A stretch of 29,952 nucleotides of DNA from a virus, in IMG/VR virus record IMGVR_UViG_3300026953_000007, positions 1 to 29,952 of that record. One strand, written 5' to 3'. The notes below the pieces were generated by a model, which worked only from the letters and a program-made list of their open reading frames with translations, had not been told where the DNA came from and ran no database searches. Position 1 is the first letter of the stretch. Each line of letters opens with the position of its first letter. Both the position numbers and the translations under genes were made by a program. Below are positions 1-6,235 of the stretch, piece by piece.

Positions 1-149
1 GGTGGGCACCGAGCAAGCCGGTGACAGGTAATGTCTCAGTTTGAATTTTGATCACTGTCTTAACCAAATTTCTATGGTGTGGTGGCGCTGACAACTTTGT
101 TTGCTAGCCTGTTACCTGTCGGAGTGCCCAATTCCGACGATTGCCGTTG

Positions 150-183
150 AAAGGCTCGGTGTCCTCGAGAACGCCGGGCCTTT
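150..183. terminator. possible bidirectional hairpin terminator
   Basis: Ten-base arms (150-159 and 174-183) pair with a single G-T exception around a 14-base loop. The arms begin with AAAGGC and end with GCCTTT, so either strand would finish in a short T run. It lies just past the 3' end of the leftward gene ending at 203, which fits a terminator for that transcript. The T tracts are short, so strength is uncertain. Outside this hairpin, bases 1-202 show no convincing gene. They do hold a 9-bp inverted repeat (23-31 with 112-120) of unknown meaning. Confidence 0.35.
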
Positions 184-202
184 CGCGTTCCTGAGTCCAA
201 TG

Positions 203-457
203 TCAATTGCTCGGGGATTGAAGGCCCAACCAGGGCATTTCCGCAAATGCCGCTCGCTCTGCATCCTTGGCAGTTGCATGAATGCCGGAGAGGAACTCAG
301 GTTCCCAAGTGGATTCGCCTCCGCGGTGTCTAACCAACCGCTCGCTTACATAAGAAAAAGAGCGATCTGACCGTTGGTATATCGCGATACGATTTAGTCC
401 ATCTGCGCTAGTGAGTTCATTGATCGCGACCGCGCCTTCAGGCAGCCAAACCATCAC
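203..457 (-). CDS. hypothetical protein, 84 aa, coupled to transposase gene
   Basis: I do not recognise the family. The protein is mostly charged and soluble with no membrane segment. It has a plausible beta-then-helix pattern, ending in a helical stretch rich in Ala and Glu (about residues 60-75). Its ATG overlaps the stop of the upstream transposase gene by four bases (ATGA), which points to translational coupling and a shared transcript. It could be a cargo or accessory ORF of the transposase unit, or an unrelated early phage protein. Start 457 is chosen because of the overlap; the second codon is also ATG. Confidence 0.55.
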   Translation of the reverse strand: MMVWLPEGAVAINELTSADGLNRIAIYQRSDRSFSYVSERLVRHRGGESTWEPEFLSGIHATAKDAERAAFAEMPWLGLQSPSN

Positions 458-1335
458 GCCGCTTTCTTCTTATACGGCCCGCGCTTCTTGGGGGCCGCTT
501 CAGCATCGTCGATCAGCTTAACAATATGGCTCATGTCCATCAATTCGTCTGTGATACCAGCGGCCATGGCCGGGGTGACACGCAGAGACTTATGGATGCG
601 GCAGAAGTTGTAATGGAAGAAATAGATCGCCAGCGAGTGGGAGTGATTTTCCAGCTTGCGCGAAAAGCCGTTGGTTAGGCGTGTAAAGCGGCGATTTCCC
701 ATGCGAATGTTGAGGTTCATCCGCTCAACGTGGGACGTTGAAATCTTGGCGTTGTCGGGATTGCCGAAAACAACTTCCTTGCTTTGCGACACGATGATGC
801 CAGGAGAGTATTTCTTACTCGGGCCTTTGTCCGGGGTGCTGGAATAGGACTTCTGCACCTGGGCATAGGAAGCGTCCCAGCCAAAGCTATTGCTGACCAA
901 TTCGCGATAGGCCTGGAAACCATCTGTTGTCACTTGAACCGGGGAAGTGATGCGGCGCGCGGTATCTTCCAAGAATGCCTTGGTGGAGCGCCCGTCACGA
1001 TCCCCGCTAAACCACGAAACGATAAGCTTGGTGTCACTGTCCAGCGCCGTGAACGTCCAGACATCGCCAGCTTGCAGCGAAGGGCGCTTCATCTTCGTGA
1101 CATTGACCTTCTTGGCTTGGCAGAAGGCCCAGATTTCATCCATCTGAAGGTGGGCCACCTTCACGTTCTGCACCGCCAGGTCGTGGAAGGCTTCGGCGGC
1201 ACTTCCGGCATCCACCAGCAGCTTGGTGACGGTGTTGATCGATACATCGGCCAGCCGGGAAACGGCGCGCATGGACATGCCCTCCACCAGCATGGAGAGG
1301 ATTTTGGCGCGTGCTTCGGGAGAGAGTTTGTTCAT
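454..1335 (-). CDS. IS1-like DDE transposase
   Basis: This 293-aa protein resembles the IS1-type transposases common in alphaproteobacteria. An N-terminal HTH (about residues 5-45, containing SMRAVSRLADVSINTVTKLL) is followed by a DDE catalytic core. Candidate catalytic residues are Asp in QMDEIW, Asp in VTTDGFQAY and Glu in SHVERMN. The C-terminus is basic (KKRGPYKKK). The open frame runs up to 1452, but the ATG at 1335 opens the usual MNKLSPEAR N-terminus and is preferred. IS1 itself makes its transposase from two frames; here it is one continuous ORF. I found no convincing terminal inverted repeats or target duplication, so its mobility is unproven and it may be a domesticated copy. Confidence 0.85.
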   Translation of the reverse strand: MNKLSPEARAKILSMLVEGMSMRAVSRLADVSINTVTKLLVDAGSAAEAFHDLAVQNVKVAHLQMDEIWAFCQAKKVNVTKMKRPSLQAGDVWTFTALDSDTKLIVSWFSGDRDGRSTKAFLEDTARRITSPVQVTTDGFQAYRELVSNSFGWDASYAQVQKSYSSTPDKGPSKKYSPGIIVSQSKEVVFGNPDNAKISTSHVERMNLNIRMGNRRFTRLTNGFSRKLENHSHSLAIYFFHYNFCRIHKSLRVTPAMAAGITDELMDMSHIVKLIDDAEAAPKKRGPYKKKAA

Positions 1336-1408
1336 GGCAAGCAATATATTCAGTTTGATTACTTTTGGCAAGCATAAAATGCAGTTTGACTCCGTAGGCG
1401 CGACAAGC

Positions 1409-1439
1409 CAATAACCCATTGATTCACAATAGGTTATTG
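1409..1439. repeat. 8-bp perfect inverted repeat upstream of transposase
   Basis: CAATAACC (1409-1416) and GGTTATTG (1432-1439) are perfect reverse complements separated by 15 bases. They lie about 75 bp upstream of the transposase ATG and 29 bp from the 3' end of the tRNA. The repeat could be an operator, part of an element end, or a hairpin in the leader. There is no T tract on the minus side next to it, so a terminator is less likely. Confidence 0.4.
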
Positions 1440-1467
1440 ACCTGCCGGCCAATCAGTGCTTTAAACG

Positions 1468-1544
1468 TGGCGTACCCGGTCGGACTCGAACCGACAGCCT
1501 GGAACTTAGTAGGGACCCGCTCTGTCCAATTGAGCTACGGGTAC
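1468..1544 (-). tRNA. class I tRNA, arginine-like, anticodon ACU (atypical)
   Basis: The minus strand folds as a cloverleaf with encoded CCA. The acceptor stem is GTACCCG/CGGGTAC, the D stem GCTC/GAGC, the variable loop 5 nt, the T stem GTCGG/CCGAC with loop TTCGAGT, and the discriminator is G73. The anticodon loop reads CTACTAA, giving anticodon ACU, one base from the common tRNA-Arg(UCU) loop CTTCTAA. A20 and C35, known arginine identity positions, are present. Serine tRNAs have a long variable arm and this one does not. The anticodon stem (GGTCC/GTTCC) has two mismatches at 29-41 and 30-40, so this may be a decaying or pseudo-tRNA. Every other helix is fully paired. Confidence 0.75.
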
Positions 1545-1627
1545 ATGGTGGCGGAAACCGCGCCGATGGAAGGCCCTACCACCTTCCACCGGCACGGCGA
1601 CTTAGCTGCTCCGGGTGATGTGCTGAA

Positions 1628-2191
1628 TCACGCATTGCCCTCCTCTTCGTCATCGCGATTGAAAAGCCCCGGGGTTGCCGCCCCGGGGTTCTTCGTGCGC
1701 TCTTCCGAGGGCACGAAAAACCAGTCCTTTTGGCCTTTGCGGCGCATGAGCCCTTCCTTGGAAAGGCGGTATAGCGTCATGCCGATGGTCTTCCAGTGGA
1801 GTGGGCCACGGGATTTCTCCACCTCCACCTGCACCGCTTTGGCCCTGATCGGCTCGGGATAAGCGGCCTGGGCCATTTCCAGCACGACATCCCGGATAGC
1901 CTTGGCGGGTGCGATGATCTGTTGCGTCTGCGGGGGCGGGACCACGGCTTGGGTTTCGGGCGGCTGCTGGTTGGCGGCGGCCAGCGCGGCGACCAGATCG
2001 AACCCCAGAAGCCGGGCCGCCGCATGACAGTCATTGGCGACCGTGGAGATTTGCATCTGGAGCTGTCGCTCCGCCTCGGCCTGGCCCTGGTGGTATTTCT
2101 GGCGCTCTAAGGAATTGTGATACTCCGTCGCCACGGACTGGAAGCGGCGCACGATGGCGGCTTTGGCGGCTTCGTCTTGGGCATTGGACAT
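1628..2191 (-). CDS. hypothetical early phage protein with winged-helix-like C-terminus
   Basis: The protein is 187 aa and the family is not recognised. Residues about 1-70 are helical and charged. Next comes a Pro/Gln-rich linker (about 80-100) and a compact C-terminal segment (about 105-170) with a winged-helix-like pattern: GPLHWKTIGMTLYRLSKEGL followed by a basic strand. The tail is acidic (DDEEEGN). The ATG at 2191 is preferred to the upstream one at 2302, which would overlap the next gene. The final part of the ORF contains a strong GC hairpin with a T tract (1667-1688). It is the last protein gene of the leftward early operon, before the tRNA. Confidence 0.7.
   Translation of the reverse strand: MSNAQDEAAKAAIVRRFQSVATEYHNSLERQKYHQGQAEAERQLQMQISTVANDCHAAARLLGFDLVAALAAANQQPPETQAVVPPPQTQQIIAPAKAIRDVVLEMAQAAYPEPIRAKAVQVEVEKSRGPLHWKTIGMTLYRLSKEGLMRRKGQKDWFFVPSEERTKNPGAATPGLFNRDDEEEGNA
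1667..1688 (-). terminator. hairpin with T tract inside the 3' end of a coding gene
   Basis: CCCCGGGG occurs at 1667-1674 and 1681-1688. The two copies pair around a 6-base loop, and on the minus strand the stem is followed by CTTTTC. This has the form of an intrinsic terminator but lies inside the last 20 codons of the upstream gene. If active, it would stop most leftward transcription before the tRNA. Because each arm is also self-complementary, other folds are possible. Confidence 0.5.
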
Positions 2192-2267
2192 GGCTGGGCC
2201 GCGCCTTGGGTTGCAGAGGTTCCCAAAGCAATAAGGGGAGTCACCTGCTCGGTCAATCCCTGTAGGA

Positions 2268-2498
2268 CTACTTTTCCTGTTTCCCCCAACGGGACTCTGC
2301 ACCCAAGCGGGCTATTTTGGCCGTCGCAGTTGGGGATAGTTTTGCCGCCCTTGCCTTGCCGCCAGCTTTGCCGCCTGCCGCCCGTCCAGGCGCCGCAGAT
2401 GGCTTGTCCTCCACCTCGCCGGTCGCGATCCGCCCAACCATGATGGCGGCGGCATTGGTGTCTGCGGGGCGCTTAACGCCACGAGGTCCTTTAGGCAT
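2268..2498 (-). CDS. small basic protein, MPKGP family
   Basis: The protein is 76 aa. The N-terminus MPKGPRGVKRPAD followed by IATGEVED, and the C-terminus GGKARAAKLSPTATAKIARL ending in a W near the end, match a small basic protein type frequent in rhizobial and phage genomes (recalled, not searched). Its function is unknown; the Lys/Arg/Ala-rich tail could bind nucleic acid. The ATG at 2498 is chosen over 2555 because an AAGGA ribosome site lies about eight bases upstream and the recognised N-terminus begins there. The 76 bp to the next start (2191) hold no gene. The 143 bp upstream (2499-2641) are noncoding and contain an alternating CG tract near 2530-2541. Confidence 0.7.
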   Translation of the reverse strand: MPKGPRGVKRPADTNAAAIMVGRIATGEVEDKPSAAPGRAAGGKAGGKARAAKLSPTATAKIARLGAESRWGKQEK

Positions 2499-2641
2499 AG
2501 GCAGTCCTTGCGAGCATGGGATCGGCATTCCGCGCGCGCGCGAAGCCGTTGTCAATCAAGCCCCTGGCCGGATTTCAAAGTGAGACACCACCTTCTGAGC
2601 GTCTTTCAACCTCATTTGACGAATAGCCGAAGTAGTTGGCA

Positions 2642-3094
2642 TTATGCAACTCTTATGCTTTCACGAGGAATTTCTACCTCACGTTTTCCGCCGAATATTT
2701 CCAACAGACATTTCACTCTTTCCTTGTGGTCAGAAACAAAAAGACCTTGGAACCCAGTAAATGCCCCGTCCGTCACGCAAATTACTTCGCCGGTAATAAA
2801 TTTATGAGGTTCTGTGTGATCAATTGGAGGCATATAGGATCTAATTGTCTCTATGACTTCTTCTCTAACAGCTATCGGCAGAAAGCCATTTCTCAGTAGG
2901 TCTATGCATCCCCTGGTCGAGCGGATCACACCCCAATTATCCATCTCCCGGTTGAAGCGCACGAATAAATATCGCGGAAACATGGGCTTGGAATGCAGGA
3001 TGGGGAGGTAAGTATGAAATTCCTGCCGCGCCAGCTCAATGGCTGCACGCGCTTCCTGGCGGGAATGGGTTTGGACCACGAACCAGTTTATCAT
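2642..3094 (-). CDS. NusG/RfaH-like transcription elongation factor
   Basis: The 150-aa protein has a NusG N-terminal (NGN) domain and a KOW-like C-terminus. It starts MINWFVVQTHSRQEARAA, the usual opening of NusG/RfaH paralogues, and continues with the LHSKPMFPRYLFVRF strand region (about residues 33-50). The C-terminal part, VICVTDGAFTGFQGLFVSD (about 104-122), is the KOW-type turn seen where such proteins bind ribosomes or NusE. Members bind RNA polymerase and suppress pausing and termination. Placed deep in the early-left operon, it could act as the phage antiterminator. The 5'-proximal part of the window copy (2640-2960) is visibly more AT-rich than its surroundings, suggesting a foreign origin. 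Its ATG overlaps the upstream stop by 4 bp. Confidence 0.8.
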   Translation of the reverse strand: MINWFVVQTHSRQEARAAIELARQEFHTYLPILHSKPMFPRYLFVRFNREMDNWGVIRSTRGCIDLLRNGFLPIAVREEVIETIRSYMPPIDHTEPHKFITGEVICVTDGAFTGFQGLFVSDHKERVKCLLEIFGGKREVEIPRESIRVA

Positions 3095-3252
3095 GGCGCA
3101 TCTCCACGCAAAACATCCACAAGCGGCTGCCAGACCGGTTGAATCTCACGCCATTTTTCCAGCAATTCCATGGCCTCAATCTGCTCGATGGTCATCTCAG
3201 GCCCTTGGCCTTCCGGTAGGATGGGTTTCTTCATCTTTTTCTTGCGGGCCAT
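3091..3252 (-). CDS. small hypothetical protein, 53 aa
   Basis: The protein begins MARKKKMKKP and then has a short amphipathic helix (MTIEQIEAMELLEKWREI). The family is not recognised. The stop overlaps the start of the NusG-like gene by four bases, so the pair is probably co-translated. An in-frame upstream ATG at 3312 would run back into the preceding gene (which ends at 3261), so 3252 is preferred. The Lys-rich start could bind nucleic acid, but nothing here shows that directly. Confidence 0.6.
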   Translation of the reverse strand: MARKKKMKKPILPEGQGPEMTIEQIEAMELLEKWREIQPVWQPLVDVLRGDAP

Positions 3253-3260
3253 GGCGGGGG

Positions 3261-3470
3261 TTATGCTGCTGATCTGCGGTTGCGCATATAAAGTTTTCGG
3301 CATTGGCGGCAATAAGGATCGACGCGGCCGCGCTCTTTTTCAGCGTAACAGCCAGAGCATAGCGCCCCACGGTGCTCGACATGCTTGCGGCGTCCGTCTA
3401 TCACAAGGGCTATCTGCCGGCGGATGGCGTCTGTAAAAATTTGCGTTTCATGTGAAACGGTGTCTGTCAT
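3261..3470 (-). CDS. small zinc-ribbon-like protein, 69 aa
   Basis: The C-terminal half holds two CxxC pairs, CSGC and CRQC, separated by about 16 residues. This is the pattern of a small zinc ribbon, and it is followed by a basic tail (YMRNRRSAA). The N-terminal half is a predicted helix (IFTDAIRRQIALVIDG). The start at 3470 overlaps the upstream stop by 4 bp (ATGA). The frame stays open to 3797 but the upstream part is the shadow of the neighbouring gene. Its role is unknown; it sits with replication genes, so DNA or protein binding is a reasonable guess. Confidence 0.7.
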   Translation of the reverse strand: MTDTVSHETQIFTDAIRRQIALVIDGRRKHVEHRGALCSGCYAEKERGRVDPYCRQCRKLYMRNRRSAA

Positions 3471-3919
3471 TTCCGCCCAATCTCCCAGCGATCCGCCGCA
3501 GCGAAATGCCCTGTGTCGCGCAAGACCTGGGCGACTGAGCGCAGCTTTGGCTTGGGACCGGTCAAAGCGGGCGCGGAGCGGAAGGTTGGCAGCCGGCGCG
3601 GCGGAATGTCGGGATATTGCGGCGCCGGATTGATGATCGCCAACAATTCCCCAATCTTGGGAAAAAACGTGCTTTCCGGCTTTTTCCGAAACTCCATGCA
3701 GGCTCGCTCCAGCTGGTTCGGGGAAACCTCCACCAGATCGTCCAGGTAATCGGCCATCAACATCCGGGCCTGTTCCGGGGAAAAATCCGGGCGCCAATAA
3801 TGCAGCGCAAGGCGAGAAAGGATCGCCGCCTTGACCTTTCGGTCGCTAGGCGGCGTCGTCTGCTGCGAGGTATGCACCGATGGCAAAGTTTTCGTGTGCG
3901 GTTGGTTTTCCTGGTCCAT
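3467..3919 (-). CDS. putative replication partner (loader-like) phage protein
   Basis: The 150-aa protein has a helical core, ILSRLALHYWRPDFSPEQAR then MADYLDDLVEVSPNQLERAC, followed by STFFPKIGELLAII. It resembles small phage proteins found next to replication initiators and sometimes compared with helicase loaders; I cannot assign it to a named family. There is no P-loop, so it is not a DnaC-type ATPase. Its start lies 74 bp inside the 3' end of the initiator-like gene, in another frame. Next ATGs are deep in the conserved core, so this start is kept. Confidence 0.6.
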   Translation of the reverse strand: MDQENQPHTKTLPSVHTSQQTTPPSDRKVKAAILSRLALHYWRPDFSPEQARMLMADYLDDLVEVSPNQLERACMEFRKKPESTFFPKIGELLAIINPAPQYPDIPPRRLPTFRSAPALTGPKPKLRSVAQVLRDTGHFAAADRWEIGRK

Positions 3920-4673
3920 TGTTCTGCCGTGAGTTGAATTTCAGCGCGTTGCGAGCCCATGTCCGCCAGCTTCCAGGCCAGTCTGCCGACATGGTGGCGC
4001 GGCTGGTGTGATGGTCCCTAAATTTCTCGATTTCCTCTGTCATGGCGTTGCAAAGATCGGCGCGACCGCGCTGCAGCCAATGGGTTTGAGCCCAGGCTTG
4101 GTCGGTCTCTGCCGGGAAGTCGTTTGGAAGCGATGATCGCGCCTTGGCCCGCATCGGCTTGCTGCGCGTCACATCCGAACGTAGTGAGGATGTGTCTGTA
4201 GAGGAAGATGAAGAAGAAGGGCCGTCACCTTGCCGCTCACCAATTGGTGGTATTGGTGAAGTCTTTGGTGGCTGGTTTGTCTCACTGAACTGGGTCGCAG
4301 CACCGCGTCGTCCGCGCACCCACTCATCTCGCACAAACCGGCTGCAATACCAGCAAGGCCCATCTGACGCCGGGATTAGGGTTACCGTATCCCCAGCCTT
4401 TCCCGCGTGGAAAGGCGTGAAGGTGAACGCCACCGCATCGCGATCCGCACCCTTGAGCACGCCCTTTTCAGCCAATTCCTTGGCGAACTTCAGTGCAATA
4501 CCAGCCGCACGTGCAAGATCAGAAAGGGGCCAGCGGCACACGCCATATTCGTCGCTGTCATGGAGGACGCAAAGAATGTCCATCCAAGCACCGCGGGCCG
4601 CTTCGGAGCAGCGGCGCAGCTTGGCGTTGTTCCGCCAATCGGCAGGATAGAATTGGAATGATGGTCGTTTCAT
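3846..4673 (-). CDS. phage replication-initiator-like protein
   Basis: The 275-aa protein begins MKRPSFQFYPADWRNNAKLR and continues into a winged-helix-type domain (about residues 25-90). This opening (FQFYPADW...L..CS...RGAWMD) is typical of phage YdaU/DUF1376-type replication proteins that bind an origin. A low-complexity Ser-rich linker follows (about 150-165). A C-terminal domain with WLQRGRADLCNAM and WPGSWRTWARNALKF (about 200-250) probably contacts the partner or helicase. The ATG at 4673 is chosen because it opens the conserved motif and overlaps the GIY-YIG stop by 4 bp. The origin may lie inside this gene, as in lambda O. No helicase is visible in the window. Confidence 0.75.
   Translation of the reverse strand: MKRPSFQFYPADWRNNAKLRRCSEAARGAWMDILCVLHDSDEYGVCRWPLSDLARAAGIALKFAKELAEKGVLKGADRDAVAFTFTPFHAGKAGDTVTLIPASDGPCWYCSRFVRDEWVRGRRGAATQFSETNQPPKTSPIPPIGERQGDGPSSSSSSTDTSSLRSDVTRSKPMRAKARSSLPNDFPAETDQAWAQTHWLQRGRADLCNAMTEEIEKFRDHHTSRATMSADWPGSWRTWARNALKFNSRQNNGPGKPTAHENFAIGAYLAADDAA
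4170..4194. repeat. 7-bp perfect inverted repeat within the initiator gene
   Basis: CACATCC (4170-4176) and GGATGTG (4188-4194) are perfect reverse complements around an 11-base spacer. They lie in the low-complexity linker region of the replication-initiator-like gene. In lambdoid phages the origin lies inside the initiator gene, so this is a possible origin element. No iterons of the usual size were evident. Confidence 0.3.
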
Positions 4674-4996
4674 CCCACCCGCCATGCCTTACGCTGGTTG
4701 ACACCAACCACGTTAAACCTCGGAGAAAGGCGCTTTATCAGCCGCAACTCGATCATCGCCCATTCGCCGTACTTTTGGGCCCGCTTAATGCGAATATGGC
4801 AATCTCTCGCACCTGGAACACGACCCCAAGGGGTATCAACGCCAGTCCCATAGCCAGGGATTACACGGTGGGAACGCAGGCGAGATTTCAGATTGCCGCT
4901 GCTACCAACGTAGATCGGCTCATCGTCAGCAAAAATAACATACACGCCAGCACACTCTGGCGCGTTCCAATAACGGCATACTTCCCATTTAGTCAT
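4670..4996 (-). CDS. GIY-YIG superfamily nuclease-like protein
   Basis: The 108-aa protein contains GVYVIFADDEPIYVGSSGNL (about residues 17-36). This matches the GIY-YIG core: GVY, then YVG, then a conserved Arg (LKSRLRSH). A conserved Glu is present in WAMIELRLIKRL, with SPRFN at the end of the fold. These are the Tyr, Arg and Glu positions used for metal-dependent DNA cleavage. It is a one-domain protein without a target-recognition module, so it may need a partner or act as a repair or junction-type nuclease, or as a homing remnant. It is coupled by a 4-bp overlap to the replication gene. Confidence 0.8.
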   Translation of the reverse strand: MTKWEVCRYWNAPECAGVYVIFADDEPIYVGSSGNLKSRLRSHRVIPGYGTGVDTPWGRVPGARDCHIRIKRAQKYGEWAMIELRLIKRLSPRFNVVGVNQRKAWRVG

Positions 4997-5001
4997 TAGC
5001 C

Positions 5002-5355
5002 TTAACGCCCCGCCATAAGTCTGGATTTTGGAATGGGAGAGATGATGGATTCCCGGTTTTCATTGGCCGGCTGTTCCGGCTGGTGAAAGCGGCAGAAGGG
5101 TGAGCCGATCAGAGCATCCCGGATGCATTCCCGGTCCCGGCAGAGCTTGATGTTGCCCCACGTACCTCTGCGCGGCTTCTTGGTATCGGGCGTGATATGG
5201 CGCCCTTCCATCTTGGCCTTGTGGATCTGAACGGTGCGCTCCACGACGTTGTATTTCCGGGAAATGTCAGGAATTGACATGCCTCTGCGGATGTCGCGGC
5301 GAAGCGAGTCTTTTTCGTCTTCGGACAGATGATCGTGACGCCCCCGCTTGCTCAT
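5002..5355 (-). CDS. HTH protein with C-terminal Cys/His cluster
   Basis: The 117-aa protein has an N-terminal basic start (MSKRGRHDHL) and an HTH (about residues 15-50, GMSIPDISRKYNVVERTVQI). Its C-terminal cluster is CRDRECIRDALIGSPFCRFH, which could bind one zinc ion. The arrangement recalls the general plan of the alphaproteobacterial regulator GcrA (HTH plus C-terminal Cys/His), but similarity is loose and I do not assign it. The ATG at 5355 is chosen because it overlaps the upstream stop by 4 bp. It is probably a DNA-binding regulator of phage or host genes. Confidence 0.6.
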   Translation of the reverse strand: MSKRGRHDHLSEDEKDSLRRDIRRGMSIPDISRKYNVVERTVQIHKAKMEGRHITPDTKKPRRGTWGNIKLCRDRECIRDALIGSPFCRFHQPEQPANENRESIISPIPKSRLMAGR

Positions 5356-5714
5356 CCCCCATGCTCCGCGTAGAAGGCGCGACCGGCTGGGGTCACCTGC
5401 CAAACCAGCGCATCACTGCCCGAGGGCGATGGCCGCGTGACTTCCTCGCCGCGACCGTCCAGGGCCTTTTCAACCAGGCCATGCTTGGCGCATTCACCGC
5501 GCCTCACACCGATAGACGTTTGAGCCTTCCCACTCGCAGCCGCCAATTCAAAATCTGTCATTGGCCTTTCAGAGAGAAGGCGCAGGACAAGCATCCTGCT
5601 CTTGGATGCCGTGAGGGCTGCGCGTTCGGCTGCCATGTGGCTGGTGGCTGGATCTGTGTGGCGCGCAACAGGGCGCGACCAGATTTCGTCCATTTCGGTT
5701 TGGGTTTCAGTCAT
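5352..5714 (-). CDS. winged-helix protein with DPATS motif
   Basis: The 120-aa protein carries RHTDPATSHMAAERAAL near the N-terminus, a motif frequent in phage-encoded winged-helix proteins. A wHTH follows at about residues 40-100 (RMLVLRLLSERPMTDFELAA, then TSIGVRRGECAKHGL). The last third has the wing (VWQVTPAGRAFY). It is a likely DNA-binding protein of unknown target. The ATG at 5714 begins MTETQTEMDEIW and sits inside the last codons of the tiny upstream gene, an 8-bp overlap. The frame extends upstream to 5771, but that part overlaps the neighbour. Confidence 0.65.
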   Translation of the reverse strand: MTETQTEMDEIWSRPVARHTDPATSHMAAERAALTASKSRMLVLRLLSERPMTDFELAAASGKAQTSIGVRRGECAKHGLVEKALDGRGEEVTRPSPSGSDALVWQVTPAGRAFYAEHGG

Positions 5715-5868
5715 CGTCACCGTCCCAATCCCAATCATCAGGGCGGCGAAGCTGAAGGATGCGGGCGGCATCCTCGTAACCCATGCTAACCAGCAAATCC
5801 TTTATCGCGTCCAGACAAGGAGAAATACCGCCCAGCCCCATTCGGCTCAGAACTTCGCTTTCCGGCAT
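5707..5868 (-). CDS. small acidic hypothetical protein, 53 aa
   Basis: This short ORF starts MPESEVLSRMGLGGISPCLD and ends in a run of Asp and Trp (DDWDWDGDDD). It is tightly packed: its ATG shares one base with the upstream stop (TGATG) and its stop overlaps the next gene by 8 bp. That packing, more than any similarity, supports it as real. The function is unknown. The acidic tail is reminiscent of DNA-mimic or protein-contact segments, but that is only a comparison. Confidence 0.55.
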   Translation of the reverse strand: MPESEVLSRMGLGGISPCLDAIKDLLVSMGYEDAARILQLRRPDDWDWDGDDD

Positions 5869-6008
5869 CATGGCGCAACCTTCGAAAGCTTGCGTTCGAG
5901 GTCGCTACGCTCTTTCTGCAATGCGCGGCGCTCAACAGCCTTGGCGTTCGGGATCATCTGATTGATGATGACTAGGCGGGCGCGAATATCGTCCTCGAAC
6001 TTGCTCAT
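5868..6008 (-). CDS. small coiled-coil-like protein, 46 aa
   Basis: This is a short, highly charged helical protein (MSKFEDDIRARLVIINQMIP then AVERRALQKERSDLERKLSK). The heptad-like spacing of hydrophobics suggests a short coiled coil. The start overlaps the upstream stop by 4 bp and the stop abuts the next start (TGATG), which fits an operon member. No family is recognised. Confidence 0.55.
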   Translation of the reverse strand: MSKFEDDIRARLVIINQMIPNAKAVERRALQKERSDLERKLSKVAP

Positions 6009-6235
6009 GCGGCCACCACATGAAGCGTTTGCTCACAACCGCCGAATAAGCCGTCCCTGCCCGGCTCAAGGCGCCTCAGTTCGCGTAACTTTGTTATGAC
6101 ATGAGGAGAAACCTGCTTTCCGTTCTGAAGCAGATAATCGGTTCCACCTTCCGATGTGTGGTGTAGTAGAACAACGCCACCGCACTTGCTGATACGGTCA
6201 AGACTCTTTTGCAGGCGCTTCGTCATTTCGATCAT
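6005..6235 (-). CDS. hypothetical early phage protein, 76 aa
   Basis: The protein has a charged N-terminal helix (MTKRLQKSLDRIS), a beta-rich middle (GGVVLLHHTSEGGTDYLLQN) and a helix (VSPHVITKLRELRRL). The family is not recognised. Both ends overlap neighbours by 4 bp, so it is embedded in the translationally coupled early-left operon. An alternative start four residues in (MTKR) is possible. Confidence 0.6.
   Translation of the reverse strand: MIEMTKRLQKSLDRISKCGGVVLLHHTSEGGTDYLLQNGKQVSPHVITKLRELRRLEPGRDGLFGGCEQTLHVVAA

Noticed and set aside
81-100. IS1-like terminal repeat (GGTGGCGCTGACAACTTTG)
   Set aside because: It resembles the start of IS1, but no matching inverted copy is visible beyond the other end of the transposase near 1340-1450.
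3261-3797. 178-aa version of the small zinc protein
   Set aside because: The first 109 residues overlap the loader-like gene in another frame and are Gly/Pro/Arg-rich shadow sequence; the real start is the ATGA overlap at 3470.
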